The position numbers and the translations under genes are program-made. Below are positions 58,501 to 59,385 of a stretch of DNA of 64,000 nt, piece by piece. Source of the stretch: Aplidium turbinatum (taxonomy: Eukaryota > Chordata > Ascidiacea > Aplousobranchia > Polyclinidae). The first letter of the stretch is position 1, and each line of letters starts with the position of its first letter. Location: NCBI GenBank assembly GCA_918807975.1, contig OU964918.1, forward strand, positions 23,048,477-23,112,476, read 5' to 3'. The notes under the pieces were generated by a model. The model was given only the letters and a program-made list of their open reading frames with translations. It made no database searches and was not told where the DNA came from.

Positions 58501-59385
58501 GAGGTTTGGGGGGCTGATCCACATAAAACACTGCTTGTTGTATTATAGTGTTTTTGCGTACTCTTTGGTAAGAGCTATGCAAATAAGGCCATGAAAAATA
58601 TTCGCAATTATAATTAAATGCACTGCTTGTCAAGTAGGTAAATTGAACTAGACTTCGAGTTTTTATTGGTTGACTCTCAGCGTTTTTGCAATACTTTTAT
58701 CAGCAATATTTCTTTTCAGTGTGGTGTAGCGACTTAGCCTTGTTTGTGAAAAAAGGTTGAAAATGTGGGTGAAGAGAAAAAGTTTCGCATACAAACGCAA
58801 AGAGAGAAAATCGTTTGAAATACAAATGCGCCTGGAGAAAAGTGCCATTTTCAGAGGCCATATAACGACTTCTCTGGAGTATAGAGGCCTGATTGTATTG
58901 TTACAAATGCTTGAATTGGAAAATTGTCTTCGGTTCCTAAGCTTGGGTTTTCAAAGAATAAAACTTCGGTTAAATTTATTTTTAAAGTATGATATAATAT
59001 ATTACATTACGGTTATGTCATGGCACACTTAGCATTGTTTCTCTACATATTGGTGTGTTGCCGTATATCGGTTGCAGAGCTCCAGAAGAATGTTGTTTAA
59101 AAATGGCTTTTTTTTATTGTAGTGTAAATCGTCGTTTATAAGATGAGCAAGTTGATTTTGATTTTTAATGCATCTCATTATGAATAGTCTCTACACTTAG
59201 TTTAGTTTTGTGATATGATAAAAGGAAGCCAAAAATGTTATTCTAATTAATTGATAAATTTAGGGTATTTTGTGCCAGCTGGCTGATATTGAGCCACCGT
59301 TAGGACAAACTGAGTGGAAAAGTGAAAGCTTGGATCGTTTTTTCGAACTAGTTGGAGAAGATCGACAATTGAAGATGTATATTAA
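7347..59385 (+). CDS. Multi-Tudor-domain protein gene, partial (six exons seen; RNF17/TDRD-like)
   Basis: Six exons (7347-7580, 26034-26317, 37013-37138, 41211-41430, 52099-52194, 59264-59385) join in one open frame of 1082 nt with phases 0, 2, 2, 0, 0 at the internal junctions and AG/GT borders throughout. The protein contains two extended Tudor domains: domain A (exons 1-2) with VLYIDYGR, and domain B (exons 3-6) with VVYVDYGN. Each is followed by the staphylococcal-nuclease-like part (LQRIPPLAFSCSLVGV and YMKLPYQGILCQLADI). Proteins with tandem domains of this kind (RNF17/TDRD4, TDRD1, TDRD6) bind dimethylarginine on Piwi proteins in germ granules; that role is inferred from the family. 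RNF17 is my best guess at the orthologue, from memory of the inter-domain segment, and is unproven. Both ends lie outside the visible exons: no start codon, stop, RING finger or MYND finger is seen. Confidence 0.85.
7581..8445. other. Start of intron 1; one transposon-end-like motif
   Basis: No gene is seen. At 7951 the sequence CAGGGGCGCAACTGGGGGG followed by CTGCTTAGTCGGCA resembles 54376-54403 (GAGGCGCAACTAGGGGGC then TGTTTAGTCGGCA), so both may be ends of one transposon family. No partner end with a clear target duplication was found. Confidence 0.4.
8446..8856. mobile_element. Tc1/mariner/pogo-type MITE
   Basis: Long imperfect terminal inverted repeats are seen: CAGTACTGGACAATTTATTA on the left and its complement on the right, continuing inwards for about 150 bp on each side (shared ATACCGAT and AGCTGC stretches). 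It is flanked by TA on both sides. The hAT at 8862 inserted over its right end: that hAT's target duplication begins with the last three bases of this MITE. Confidence 0.75.
8862..10473 (+). mobile_element. hAT transposon with decayed transposase (ZBED5/SCAND3-like)
   Basis: The inverted termini are CAGTGCTCCGCAACC and GGTTGCGGAGCACTG, with a perfect 8-bp target duplication CTGTATAT (8854-8861 and 10474-10481). Inside, plus-strand pieces of a hAT transposase are clear: ICTDGASAMVGERKGSAAWV near 9369-9425, THCCLHSEAM near 9450-9480, LLCEEMGSEHQSLLFHTSVR WLSRGK near 9580-9660, and a C-terminal dimerisation segment near 10076-10380 (DEFWISIEEEYKQIS, LCEQSF). These lie in different frames with stops between them, so the transposase is dead. 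The sharp target duplication suggests moderate age. Confidence 0.92.
10703..14643 (+). mobile_element. Apparently intact DNA transposon, superfamily unassigned
   Basis: Terminal inverted repeats of 23 bp (GTAGGGGTAGGCTRTACATA then TGG) differ at one base, and a 5-bp duplication TTATA flanks the element (10698-10702 and 14644-14648). Subterminal motifs are repeated: TTGGTGACACCC once near each end, and GTGCCGGCAAAA three times (near 10825, 14317 and, inverted, 14500), possibly transposase-binding sites. One open transposase of 1010 codons fills the middle. A 5-bp duplication is unusual among eukaryotic DNA transposons; a hAT5-like group is one possibility. Confidence 0.88.
10994..14026 (+). 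CDS. Transposase, RNase H-like fold with C-terminal SH3/Tudor-like module
   Basis: The ORF is 1010 codons long with no interruption. An N-terminal region of about 300 residues has basic and acidic low-complexity parts. The catalytic region shows TIHYDSTTRRRITGEW (Asp near residue 336), TSIMTDSVSKNLG (Asp near 409) and LLCVSHTCEVFD (Cys 436/His 439), a D...D...C/H arrangement as in hAT- and Kolobok-like enzymes; the third acidic residue is not placed. A separate C-terminal part (about residues 900-1010) reads PCIAIWDDGNKRNWHLGICM then TYTIEHLER and WRYPSRPD, resembling a small beta-barrel reader domain. No zinc-finger BED domain is seen. The start is the first ATG after a region with stops. 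The protein may be functional. Confidence 0.88.
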   Translation: MPDSEKLLFVFMDKLPTVSESVLSITSYAPFFGGDRQKTTTWKFAISIYDLWCKAFTSDHIVTKKTVLKRLNTHLKHFRTQVQKKKGNRRQNFQLWRKENCNLLDLLKSTSDPKTFEEDEQNFYFDQKHGENRMALSEQVDIAFEESRQQISDAAADYDFQSRDSDDEAPCTENDEVNASLLTQSSNRSGYIRNTTPLVDSYTQTDISNDDTAITTPIRKVRNFTSDIKSVLATTCSKAGITIKQSRQAFQTISRTFYNHTYYLKVDDVPGYVPSTDGTMSKAPRLAMDYESYKYVLPSPRVIDRIKHLQAIQSEKNCALAILDAHDEETITIHYDSTTRRRITGEWTSIIMKFSGGKTFRLRPLSLAVETRENITRLIVEQMHRLSLASNRNVSPVDLWEKVTSIMTDSVSKNLGIEESIAATLGSNHISLHLLCVSHTCEVFDLGNLNVMLEYERKLHMREILIAHMPALRSFLPSSKSVVFAALEALSKLAVNDGHKSSQFELFDKVVAESGKSNKHSQFKERRFGKLGYTAATILYHIPEYKSLLECTKSSNQLVQACRIYLQSDFVVLGLKVLAWFSYRFTLPFLNMVENTTQTELVQILPDLHTALAECNANILQDYHVPYSFSVEEPVSVVEKHLFKNCCSRAAKDLAKQRGREYGFGSQTSASSRATEVHKLASSHLQGLPSNNLDCERDLAKFDQLAKRSASCSNKIFTAKGIRDEMALYQTDAIVIDKATSTLAKIMDNREGNWRLQQNTIKKNCIETACRAAQKAEDYVNILLYKCKSWNGPFTTAVELEQCVQNSTDDNSLKNILRTEVSFRKHTSRQDVVTRPNLFKVNQINTEELKLNLTLILTKQCDPVSNLPEIPSEEDILTALHLTYDNDNQELGNADPQRSSLNEDVDVVINEPCIAIWDDGNKRNWHLGICMKNNGDTTYTIEHLERASHPNESVNQRWRYPSRPDLQCAASIQIMPCNILGSWDMSGRNMTFLLDNCHIIEGLFKAFYYK
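14649..15158. other. Intron sequence, nothing recognised
   Basis: AT-rich sequence between two elements. I see no coding frame, inverted repeat or RNA gene. Confidence 0.6.
15159..18264 (-). mobile_element. Candidate TTAA-flanked element (piggyBac-like?), decayed
   Basis: TTAA occurs at both proposed ends (15159-15162 and 18261-18264). Left TTAACCCTTTGATTTTC pairs loosely with the right end read inward, TTAACACTTTGCTCC, and both ends have a G-rich stretch close by (CTCAAGGGGGGGCC and CTCAAAGGGAGGCC in the same sense when read inward). Minus-strand frames at 17117-17604 are open for 60-100 codons but I cannot match them to a transposase. The assignment rests only on the ends. Confidence 0.35.
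18298..18872 (+). repeat. 5' LTR of the Gypsy-type element
   Basis: 575 bp, TGTCACAATC to ATCGTGACA. A TATAAATA-like box (CAACTATAAATAGTGG) lies near 18572-18587 and is the probable promoter. It is nearly identical to 24124-24703. Confidence 0.95.
18876..18893 (+). other. Primer-binding site, tRNA-Pro
   Basis: TGGGGGCTCGTCCGGGAT begins three bases after the LTR end and is identical to the tRNA-Pro primer site known from murine leukaemia viruses. Confidence 0.9.
19637..20251 (-). pseudogene. Transposase pieces in the left half of the palindromic element
   Basis: Two minus-strand frames (20251-19925 and 19900-19637) show pieces of a repetitive protein found in many invertebrate genomes: VPLVHFHGKHLTNANGTKCE, SLAIVVSGMHVEILLGIPKL, ALCFDTTSSNTGIHTGAITV (RNase H-like strand with Asp), then LLFLAC followed at once by a more C-terminal stretch (DCAERAVKLATDFNEVL). 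The ACRHH-like histidine region that should follow LLFLAC is deleted. Stops and frame changes separate the parts. It is a plain DNA transposon protein. Confidence 0.75.
20833..21040. repeat. Central palindrome of the nested transposon
   Basis: CACCCCATACAGGCAGCTGA and its complement face each other around a spacer of about 20 bases (CACTATAGAGTGGGTGTCCA). The arms are about 90 bp and nearly perfect, so this is the junction where two element copies meet. Confidence 0.85.
21160..21660 (+). pseudogene. Transposase C-terminal pieces in the right half of the palindromic element
   Basis: Plus-strand translation gives LRLWYISEDLAALPLFSDNN, ALKKDPFPEDVRRVAPNKIV and, in another frame, the same DCAERAV/TDFNEV segment found inverted in the left half. 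The order fits the C-terminal third of the same transposase family. It is broken by stops. Confidence 0.7.
22298..24007 (+). CDS. Gag-protease reading frame with five C-terminal CNBP-like CCHC fingers (LTR element)
   Basis: Open frame of 569 codons in the LTR fossil, downstream of the nested transposon. A coiled, Ala/Glu/Lys-rich lead (repeats of EAEEKRAQR, about 22130-22300) precedes a Gypsy gag of the type related to SCAN domains (DELDSYLLRFERYATIAKL, LLSGQALDVYSRL). Two CCHC knuckles follow (about 22993-23035 and 23077-23118), then a retropepsin-like protease with DSGSTG near 23322 and LVDLIIGNVF. Where pol would follow there are instead five CCHC knuckles (23555-23932: CYSCGKNGHFARDC, CYRCGRRGHFAREC, CYRCGEIGHIARSC, CYNCHKEGHLAKDC, CFRCRKMGHLARRC) with an Arg-rich spacer after the first, the layout of cellular CNBP. 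Host capture is inferred. Confidence 0.88.
   Translation: MEKLKLELERQKLDIGERSNSSNDNARDVIVAQVRRPDLPSFVEEKDELDSYLLRFERYATIAKLDKSTWATQLSMLLSGQALDVYSRLSQEEAMNYDRLKLALLKRYNFTEHGYRQRFREAKPERHQSPGQFIERLRNLLLKWFELSAAEQSLDGLANLIVKEQFTDSCSKDLSVYLMERSPKNLEEIASVAEQYLVAHDEKLSTEETLSCDNDEEQTNNFKGGAVPREVRCFNCNGLGHKSVNCRRKTNRNHQESRKWCNRCNRHGHEAKECKDKSFSSPNQSGKDKDTDVYRCGCALMIPEPTLDEENPDEDVCGKIIPEDHLPVVDGKVGDKKVKVLRDSGSTGIIVRRDLVKDSQLMGKTGHVTKIDTTSIQGPLAMISIETPYCSGTVKALCLQNSLVDLIIGNVFERDSEVTCYSCGKNGHFARDCSADNQQRSHDDGYYERDEPRRRGRRRPFGVCYRCGRRGHFARECVADGGHSENRRCRDNHCYRCGEIGHIARSCPFDEKACYNCHKEGHLAKDCPERRCFRCRKMGHLARRCTEDVEDVGDFRRKRDYCFKKSYRW
24110..24120 (+). other. Polypurine tract of the LTR element
   Basis: TAAGGGGGGGC lies three bases before the 3' LTR, the usual position for plus-strand priming. 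Confidence 0.8.
24124..24703 (+). repeat. 3' LTR of the Gypsy-type element
   Basis: 580 bp, near-identical to the 5' LTR; by eye there is one substitution and a 5-bp length difference near the GTTTAT...ATTCTGAG stretch. Confidence 0.95.
24709..25405. other. Intron 1 sequence; weak hAT-end-like motif
   Basis: There is no gene. CTGATTCTCAACCTTTTT near 25050 resembles a hAT terminus but no partner end was found. Confidence 0.45.
25408..25964. mobile_element. Tigger/pogo-like MITE
   Basis: Inverted ends CAGTAGTCCCACCTATTCAG and CTAATAAGTGGGGACTACTG are flanked by TA on both sides. Internal motifs (TTATTAAGCGGGTGGGCC) recur inverted and direct near both ends. No transposase is present. It ends 69 bp before exon 2 of the Tudor gene, so it sits where branch-point and polypyrimidine signals begin. 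Confidence 0.8.
26034..26317 (+). CDS. Tudor gene exon 2 (rest of domain A)
   Basis: The acceptor is TATTGTTCAG and the donor is GCCAG/GTATTG; phase 0 in, phase 2 out. It continues directly from exon 1: VSCLRTLPHKLQRIPPLAFS is the strand and helix after DYG, SSWKEEAISIFSKMV is the helix of the nuclease-like subdomain, and GRRYVDLHKP the following strand. It ends in a linker containing VSVRDAMIFLKLA. The acceptor lies 69 bp after a pogo-like MITE (25408-25964). Confidence 0.88.
26437..26714 (+). mobile_element. tRNA-derived SINE with (ATT)n tail
   Basis: Pol III promoter boxes are clear: an A box in GTGGCTCAGTGGTTATCGCC and a B box GGTTCGATTCC (26490-26500). The body ends GCGAATGATTATTATT. 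It is flanked by AATGCAAC (26429-26436 and 26715-26722), a target duplication inside a local AATGCAA-rich stretch. The tail probably recruits a LINE partner with the same 3' end. Confidence 0.85.
27050..28279 (-). mobile_element. 5'-truncated, degenerate RTE-like LINE
   Basis: The minus-strand 3' end encodes KLSWKEFVKRDLLALNIDFT, TECRREVWRGRLCSRQ, then a tail ending in (GAT)n near 27095. Further upstream on the minus strand, scattered RT-like pieces lie in broken frames up to about 28240. The same 3' segment recurs on the plus strand at 44935-45125. The MULE at 28289 inserted just beyond its 5' side. Confidence 0.65.
28289..29485 (+). mobile_element. Mutator-like element (MULE) with FLYWCH domain and repeat-rich ends
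   Basis: A perfect 9-bp target duplication GATACTACC flanks it (28280-28288 and 29486-29494), typical of MULEs. Ends begin GGTGTCCCATTCTTCGTAAA and, read inward from the right, GGTTATAGGTGAATTGTTCG. Both arms contain repeated units of the form TTTACGAACAATTG or TACGAAGAATTG (strongest at 29300-29480). The interior holds a FLYWCH-type zinc finger and a short piece of MULE transposase; most of the catalytic domain is deleted, so it is non-autonomous now. Confidence 0.85.
28558..28827 (+). pseudogene. FLYWCH zinc-finger part of a MULE transposase
   Basis: An 89-codon frame starts MALQFVSSEKGKPKLLYSGQ; the FLYWCH pattern is F-x-Y-x-W-x-C-x(n)-C-x(n)-H-x-H: LYYKDYSALNAQGPTYWKCE, KCPALVTT, and GEHNHAGH with the final His pair. 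FLYWCH domains bind DNA and are the N-terminal module of many animal MULE transposases. After a frame change, KVRLKENAGPAIPC continues, and near 29080-29150 a third frame reads RNLQLLARSKHWYADGTFKT, the start of the catalytic MULE domain (DGTFKT). The remainder is missing. Confidence 0.8.
29495..30600. other. Intron 2 region without recognised content
   Basis: No family is recognised. A 166-codon minus-strand frame (29903-30403) is rich in Phe, Ser and Thr and looks like an open frame in AT-rich DNA. A plus-strand frame at 30364-30555 is also unidentified. Confidence 0.45.
32314..32601. mobile_element. MITE with GTATTTTACGGACCATAAGG ends
   Basis: The ends are CGGTATTTTACGGACCATAA and its near inverse (TTATGGTTCGTAAAATACAG), flanked by TA. 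Internal repeats of GCGCACCGGACTATAAGG-type sequence are present. A longer, incomplete relative lies at 53065-53510. Confidence 0.8.
32789..33606. mobile_element. Pogo/Tigger-like element, deleted
   Basis: Inverted ends CAGTAGAACTTGGATAACTC and GAGTTATCCAAGTTCTACTG are flanked by TA. Near 33185-33240 the plus strand reads ENEDNEDDGQKEKEPVPP, an acidic stretch like the C-terminus of pogo-type transposases, suggesting deletion from a coding parent. Confidence 0.8.
34162..34772. mobile_element. Element with CAGGCCTCGAAA ends, copy 1
   Basis: Ends CAGGCCTCGAAAT and ATTTCGAGGCCTG; CCGGCGGTCATAATGGACAT is inside the left end and GACCGCCG inside the right. CTTTTC on each side forms a short target duplication. 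The empty version of the same site is preserved in a paralogous element at about 55206-55250 (GTTAGCCTTTTCATTCTGTT), which confirms the borders. Other copies are at 48882-49858 and from 57423. Confidence 0.8.
35046..35332. other. Intron 2 sequence between two elements
   Basis: There is no recognisable feature; a short frame from 35255 is interrupted by the hAT insertion. Confidence 0.5.
35341..36148 (+). mobile_element. Deleted hAT transposon
   Basis: Ends CAGTGCTGTATTCG and AATACAGCACTG have flanks GTACTTGC and GTACTGGC, an 8-bp duplication with one difference. GGGTATACGGCGGTATAC near the left end and AGTATACCCTG near the right are subterminal repeats. It encodes only the C-terminal part of the transposase. 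Confidence 0.82.
35503..36006 (+). pseudogene. hAT transposase C-terminal (dimerisation) fragment
   Basis: A 167-codon frame has LWTVISTLPCSTAECERSFS followed by LMNNIITGLRASL, the hAT C-terminal dimerisation signature (here PCSTAECERSFS; usually xSxxxERxFS), then EYVRSWLLKHRSAKG. The family is that of hAT proteins often annotated as ZMYM6-like or E2F-phosphoprotein-like. The upstream catalytic region is absent, so this is an internally deleted copy. Confidence 0.82.
36157..36905 (-). mobile_element. Fragment of the Jockey/Nimb-like LINE (endonuclease and following region)
   Basis: The minus strand reads SLYAGDFNCQHTDRGYNTSS and NLALLFNPKEPASFHSSRWR, closely related to the endonuclease of the LINE at 180-3442 (SLYAGDFNCHHTDWG). 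The span 36160-36290 matches the ORF-junction region of that LINE. It is internally deleted and frameshifted. It abuts the hAT target duplication at 36149-36156. Confidence 0.75.
37013..37138 (+). CDS. Tudor gene exon 3 (inter-domain linker)
   Basis: The acceptor is GTTGCAG and the donor is TTCCAG/GTTTGT; 126 nt, phase 2 on both sides. The first base completes an Arg codon begun in exon 2. The encoded stretch (GGNELLRFDEPLKHREYF, then PSRSFVSVVLSHFQC) ends in the first strand of the nuclease-like part of domain B. It was too short to stand out as an ORF and was found by its splice sites and phase. Confidence 0.8.
37139..37990. other. Intron 3 sequence
   Basis: There is no recognised gene. 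A possible acceptor at 37378 would open onto an immediate stop and is not used in the gene model. Confidence 0.5.
37995..38240 (-). mobile_element. BEL/Pao-type LTR retrotransposon fossil (RNase H region)
   Basis: Virus-kin fossil. The minus strand reads KKELVAAVNIMALVKQAD and FWCDSRTVLQWIKN, the pattern of the Pao RNase H/connection region. It is a short internal fragment without LTRs, broken, and old. Confidence 0.6.
38366..38462. repeat. Minisatellite, GACAGTTCATCGAAC units
   Basis: Six to seven imperfect units of about 15-16 bp (TTCATCGAACGACAG). Unit length and style match the arms of the foldback elements at 4742 and 45245; this may be a single surviving arm of another such element. 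No inverted partner was found nearby. Confidence 0.7.
38463..39646. other. Intron 3 sequence without recognised content
   Basis: No coding similarity and no clear terminal repeats were seen. Confidence 0.5.
39647..39920 (+). mobile_element. Second tRNA-derived SINE family
   Basis: A tRNA-like head is visible with an A box in GTGGCGCTGCGGATAAGATG and a B box GGTTCGACTCC (39702-39712), followed by an unrelated body ending TGGGACCTTTACCTTACC. It differs in sequence from the SINE at 26437. The target duplication is unclear (AAGTTGATTGG and AAGTTATGGTA are weakly alike). Confidence 0.75.
39921..41210. other. End of intron 3, AT-rich, nothing recognised
   Basis: Long AT-rich stretch with homopolymer A/T runs. 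There is no supported frame on either strand. The polypyrimidine and acceptor sequence of exon 4 close it. Confidence 0.55.
41211..41430 (+). CDS. Tudor gene exon 4 (start of domain B)
   Basis: The acceptor is TTCCTCTCAG and the donor is CAAGAA/GTGAGT; phase 2 in, phase 0 out. Joined to exon 3 it reads ...CISRFFVQQLDSNASYL, a classic nuclease-like strand (FxVQ) before a Tudor barrel. Then come YVGMPCLAMYECCNMWYRAR and VDVFEDTQE, the first Tudor strands with a well-conserved WYRA. Confidence 0.9.
41628..41867 (+). other. Protein-like segment after a good acceptor, function unknown
   Basis: Following CCATTGCAG the frame reads FVLVSALNKVDSVVTATKTL then NEVDVRHNNVICKITRN and KSLQFLKREYLGLKP, ending at a stop at 41865-41867. 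It is hydrophilic and looks like real protein. It cannot be a Tudor-gene internal exon because it ends in a stop and is not Tudor-like. It could be a nested gene, a pseudogene or a transposon part. The spacing of charged residues loosely recalls the NEPRO family, but this is a guess. Confidence 0.3.
41880..42485 (+). mobile_element. hAT fragment (SPIN-like right end, BED-like N-terminal piece)
   Basis: The right end AAGTTGCCCGTCCCTG at 42470-42485 is a hAT-type terminus (complement CAGGGACGGGCAACTT). Within, split frames read SKYFFSQFGKKAVCLLCNES and VVMFKEYN, the N-terminal BED-like zinc-finger region of hAT proteins. The left end is not found; TTTTAGAC occurs on both sides (41945 area and 42483-42490) but may be chance. 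Confidence 0.6.
42578..42936 (+). pseudogene. Protein-like CxxC-containing segment, frameshifted
   Basis: After a good acceptor (TTGTTCGTTTTGTGTCAG) the frame reads CPFCCQDIFFYAPVERKRFH, HGKENFETQKEMAKVGERRH and LCMECGQNRPQQL: two CxxC pairs as in a zinc ribbon. A shift of one base near 42757 is needed to continue into KQSEMAVKTDRALLARTNVM, KKGQIDDNNDAAVQLEET and a stop at 42934-42936. The family is not recognised. It lies between Tudor exons 4 and 5 but has a stop, so it is not part of that transcript as modelled. It is possibly a retrocopy of, or the last exon of, another gene. Confidence 0.4.
42937..43457. other. Intron 4 sequence
   Basis: Nothing was recognised beyond AT-rich sequence. 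Confidence 0.5.
43466..44152. mobile_element. Non-autonomous hAT with TAGAGCTCGACCGATA ends
   Basis: Ends TAGAGCTCGACCGATATC and its complement GATATTTCGGTCGAGCTCTA; flanks CCGTCTGC and CCATCTGT are an 8-bp duplication with two differences, so it is an older insertion. Subterminal GCCGATACCGA repeats occur on both sides. Confidence 0.78.
44161..44934. other. Intron 4 sequence
   Basis: There is no gene. GTCCGGCAGGCCTC near 44540 and TTTTCCCGGCGGACAAATTC near 44600 resemble decayed ends of the CAGGCCTCGAAA family. Confidence 0.4.
44935..45125 (+). mobile_element. RTE-like LINE 3' end fragment
   Basis: The plus-strand match to the complement of 27090-27290 shares TGTTAAGCGTGACCTTACAG-type sequence, GCGAGGTGTGGAGAGGAAGA, and the tail TGATGATGATG. 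It is a short truncated copy. Confidence 0.75.
45245..48278. mobile_element. 3-kb foldback element with GTGGGCGACGGCCAAA arms
   Basis: Both ends consist of about ten units of a 16-17 bp repeat (GTGGGCGACGGCCAAA; inverted on the right as TTTGGCCGTCGCCCAC), capped by CGGTACACGACAACTGGGCG and its near inverse. Flanks TGTTTTAG and TATTTTAG suggest an 8-9 bp target duplication. Inside the arms, inverted homology continues through unique sequence (GTCACGGTTTATCGTGAAGC on the left, inverse at about 48020) and through several 300-600 bp blocks repeated within the element (for example around AAGTCATATTTTCTGTTTTA). There is no ORF of note, so it is non-autonomous. Confidence 0.85.
48287..48705. other. 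Intron 4 sequence
   Basis: A 71-codon frame overlaps the end of the foldback at 48238; it is unremarkable. Confidence 0.5.
48732..50247. mobile_element. Element with CATAGGCGCC ends, copy 1 (nested)
   Basis: Ends CATAGGCGCCGGGTTTT and GGAGACGGCGCCTATG have a perfect 8-bp duplication CCGATACC (48724-48731 and 50248-50255). Both ends are followed inward by a G- or C-run (GGGGGGGC and GCCCCCC). A second element with the same ends but a different interior is at 55400-56664. Confidence 0.85.
48882..49858. mobile_element. Element with CAGGCCTCGAAA ends, copy 2 (nested in nested)
   Basis: The left end CAGGCCTCGAAATTCACGG is followed by CGGACATGTCCGCC; the right end closes AATTTCGAGGCCTG after GTCCGCCGTCAGC. 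Same family as 34162-34772 and the piece starting 57423. The target duplication is not clear at this site. Confidence 0.78.
50965..51538. mobile_element. Inverted-repeat (foldback) element inside the hAT
   Basis: CCAGGCCAAGACTACCC...GGTAGCAAAA at the left faces the inverse at the right. Inside, GATTTAATTTCCACCTTTCG and its complement also face each other. The arms are about 200 bp. It contains the AACGTAAAAACGATG module shared with the TTCGGCGAG family. Confidence 0.72.
52099..52194 (+). CDS. Tudor gene exon 5 (domain B, DYGN strand)
   Basis: The acceptor is CCTCGCACAG and the donor is TATCAG/GTATTT; 32 codons, phase 0 on both sides. It encodes INVVYVDYGNEARI and DTLKIPDIYMKLPYQ. The DYGN motif is complete, so this domain keeps the residues expected for binding symmetric dimethylarginine. 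Confidence 0.92.
52376..52960 (-). mobile_element. 3' fragment of the Jockey/Nimb-like LINE
   Basis: Minus-strand C-terminus LDDQSIQWLLNTCPNI is equivalent to LDDETVEWLMTSCSNI of the LINE at 180-3442; upstream pieces to about 52960 follow the same order (HFTNCCSYLGGPSM-like, RAGIPADLCRKEAI-like). It is frameshifted and 5'-truncated. Confidence 0.75.
53058..53520. mobile_element. Relative of the TTTTACGGACCATAAGG MITE, enlarged and incomplete
   Basis: The left end TATTTTACGGACCATAAAGT is followed by GCACCCGATTATAAGGCGCA, as in 32314-32601. The interior has an extra segment of about 240 bp including a tandem-like duplication (GCAAAAGAAAAAATGRGCCT at 53230 and 53323). The right terminal repeat is missing. 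Confidence 0.65.
53521..53813. mobile_element. TTCGGCGAG foldback family, right-end fragment
   Basis: The module AGCGACGTTAAAACGATGTA is followed by an array of CTCGCCGAATCGGA units and the terminal CGAAACGGGCCATTCCGG. It is nearly identical to 56915-57180. No left end is visible, so this is a solo arm. Confidence 0.72.
54060..54370 (+). pseudogene. Tc1/mariner transposase DNA-binding fragment
   Basis: The plus strand reads RSIKADPTQSMAKLTKRRHV then SHRTISRAINEDLWMKSYV, the paired helix-turn-helix and linker of a mariner/Tc1 transposase. The catalytic DDE/D part is absent. Just after it, 54374-54420 contains the GGCGCAACTAGGGGGC motif also seen at 7951. Confidence 0.75.
54371..54795. other. 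Intron 5 sequence
   Basis: There is no gene. It contains an inverted pair AGGGGGCTG...CAGCCCCCT at 54390-54420. Confidence 0.45.
54796..55005. repeat. Inverted repeat with CCTCATCAGGAATTACAT arms
   Basis: AATAAACTCTAACGTTTTCG and GTGTCCTCATCAGGAATTAC at 54845-54900 are mirrored at 54920-54975. The arms are about 80-90 bp with a 25-bp spacer. It is a small foldback element, probably a MITE. Confidence 0.7.
55400..56664. mobile_element. Element with CATAGGCGCC ends, copy 2
   Basis: Ends CATAGGCGCCTAAGCAG and ATAGTTAGGCGCCTATG have a perfect 8-bp duplication ATTTTAAC (55392-55399 and 56665-56672). G-rich and C-rich runs follow (GTGGGGGCC; GCCCCCACGGCC). The uninterrupted order TAATCATTRTAASTATTCAA is seen in the paralogue at 34852-34872, supporting the borders. 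Minus-strand frames inside (55617-56069) are unidentified. Confidence 0.82.
55612..55668. repeat. Near-perfect palindrome, CATTTTTACATTGATTTAAC arms
   Basis: GTCATTTTTACATTGATTTA ACGT, a CTGCAG centre, then the complement with one mismatch. Arms are about 28 bp. The half-site GTTGAATCAATGTAAAA also occurs at 16158 and, in looser form, elsewhere. Confidence 0.85.
57423..57600 (+). mobile_element. Element with CAGGCCTCGAAA end, partial copy 3
   Basis: CAGGCCTCGAAATTCACGGTG followed by GACATGTGCGCCGTCACAG is close to the left part of 48882-49858 through AATTTCCCGCGCATTCTAGC. The right end is missing. Confidence 0.7.
57605..58240 (-). mobile_element. hAT transposon fragment, C-terminal transposase (SCAND3/ZBED5-like)
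   Basis: The terminus CAGTGGTTCCCAATGCG lies at about 57603. The minus-strand frames 58221-57973 and 58073-57786 carry hAT-like pieces: DDWMIDPFVGN, FKDKYPKDSANIHFWVS (xFW), then GFIVMCALKTKQRNWLEVEA and LSLSKITPRFQKLIDSKRA, the usual C-terminal order (dimerisation helix, then the basic tail). The frames overlap with shifts, so it is dead. The other terminus was not found. Confidence 0.72.
58385..58545 (-). mobile_element. Possible small LINE 3' fragment
   Basis: The minus strand reads PKPHIIHHCPIQRPQNGNAN then LTLLDSNTVQW, similar in order to HVVHDCPIHQPPHGMLGL and LDDETVEW at the C-terminus of the LINE at 180-3442. It is short and diverged. Confidence 0.45.
58550..59263. other. End of intron 5
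   Basis: A plus-strand frame at 58757-59032 has a Lys/Arg-rich start but no family. Nothing else was seen before the acceptor of exon 6. Confidence 0.45.
59264..59385 (+). CDS. Tudor gene exon 6 (domain B, C-terminal part)
   Basis: The acceptor is TTGATAAATTTAG and the donor is ATTAA/GTAAGT; phase 0 in, phase 2 out. It encodes GILCQLADIEPPLGQTEWKS then DRFFELVGEDRQLKMYIK, matching the segment after DYGN in extended Tudor domains. The next exon should continue with the nuclease-like strand; I do not find it before 64000. Confidence 0.88.
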
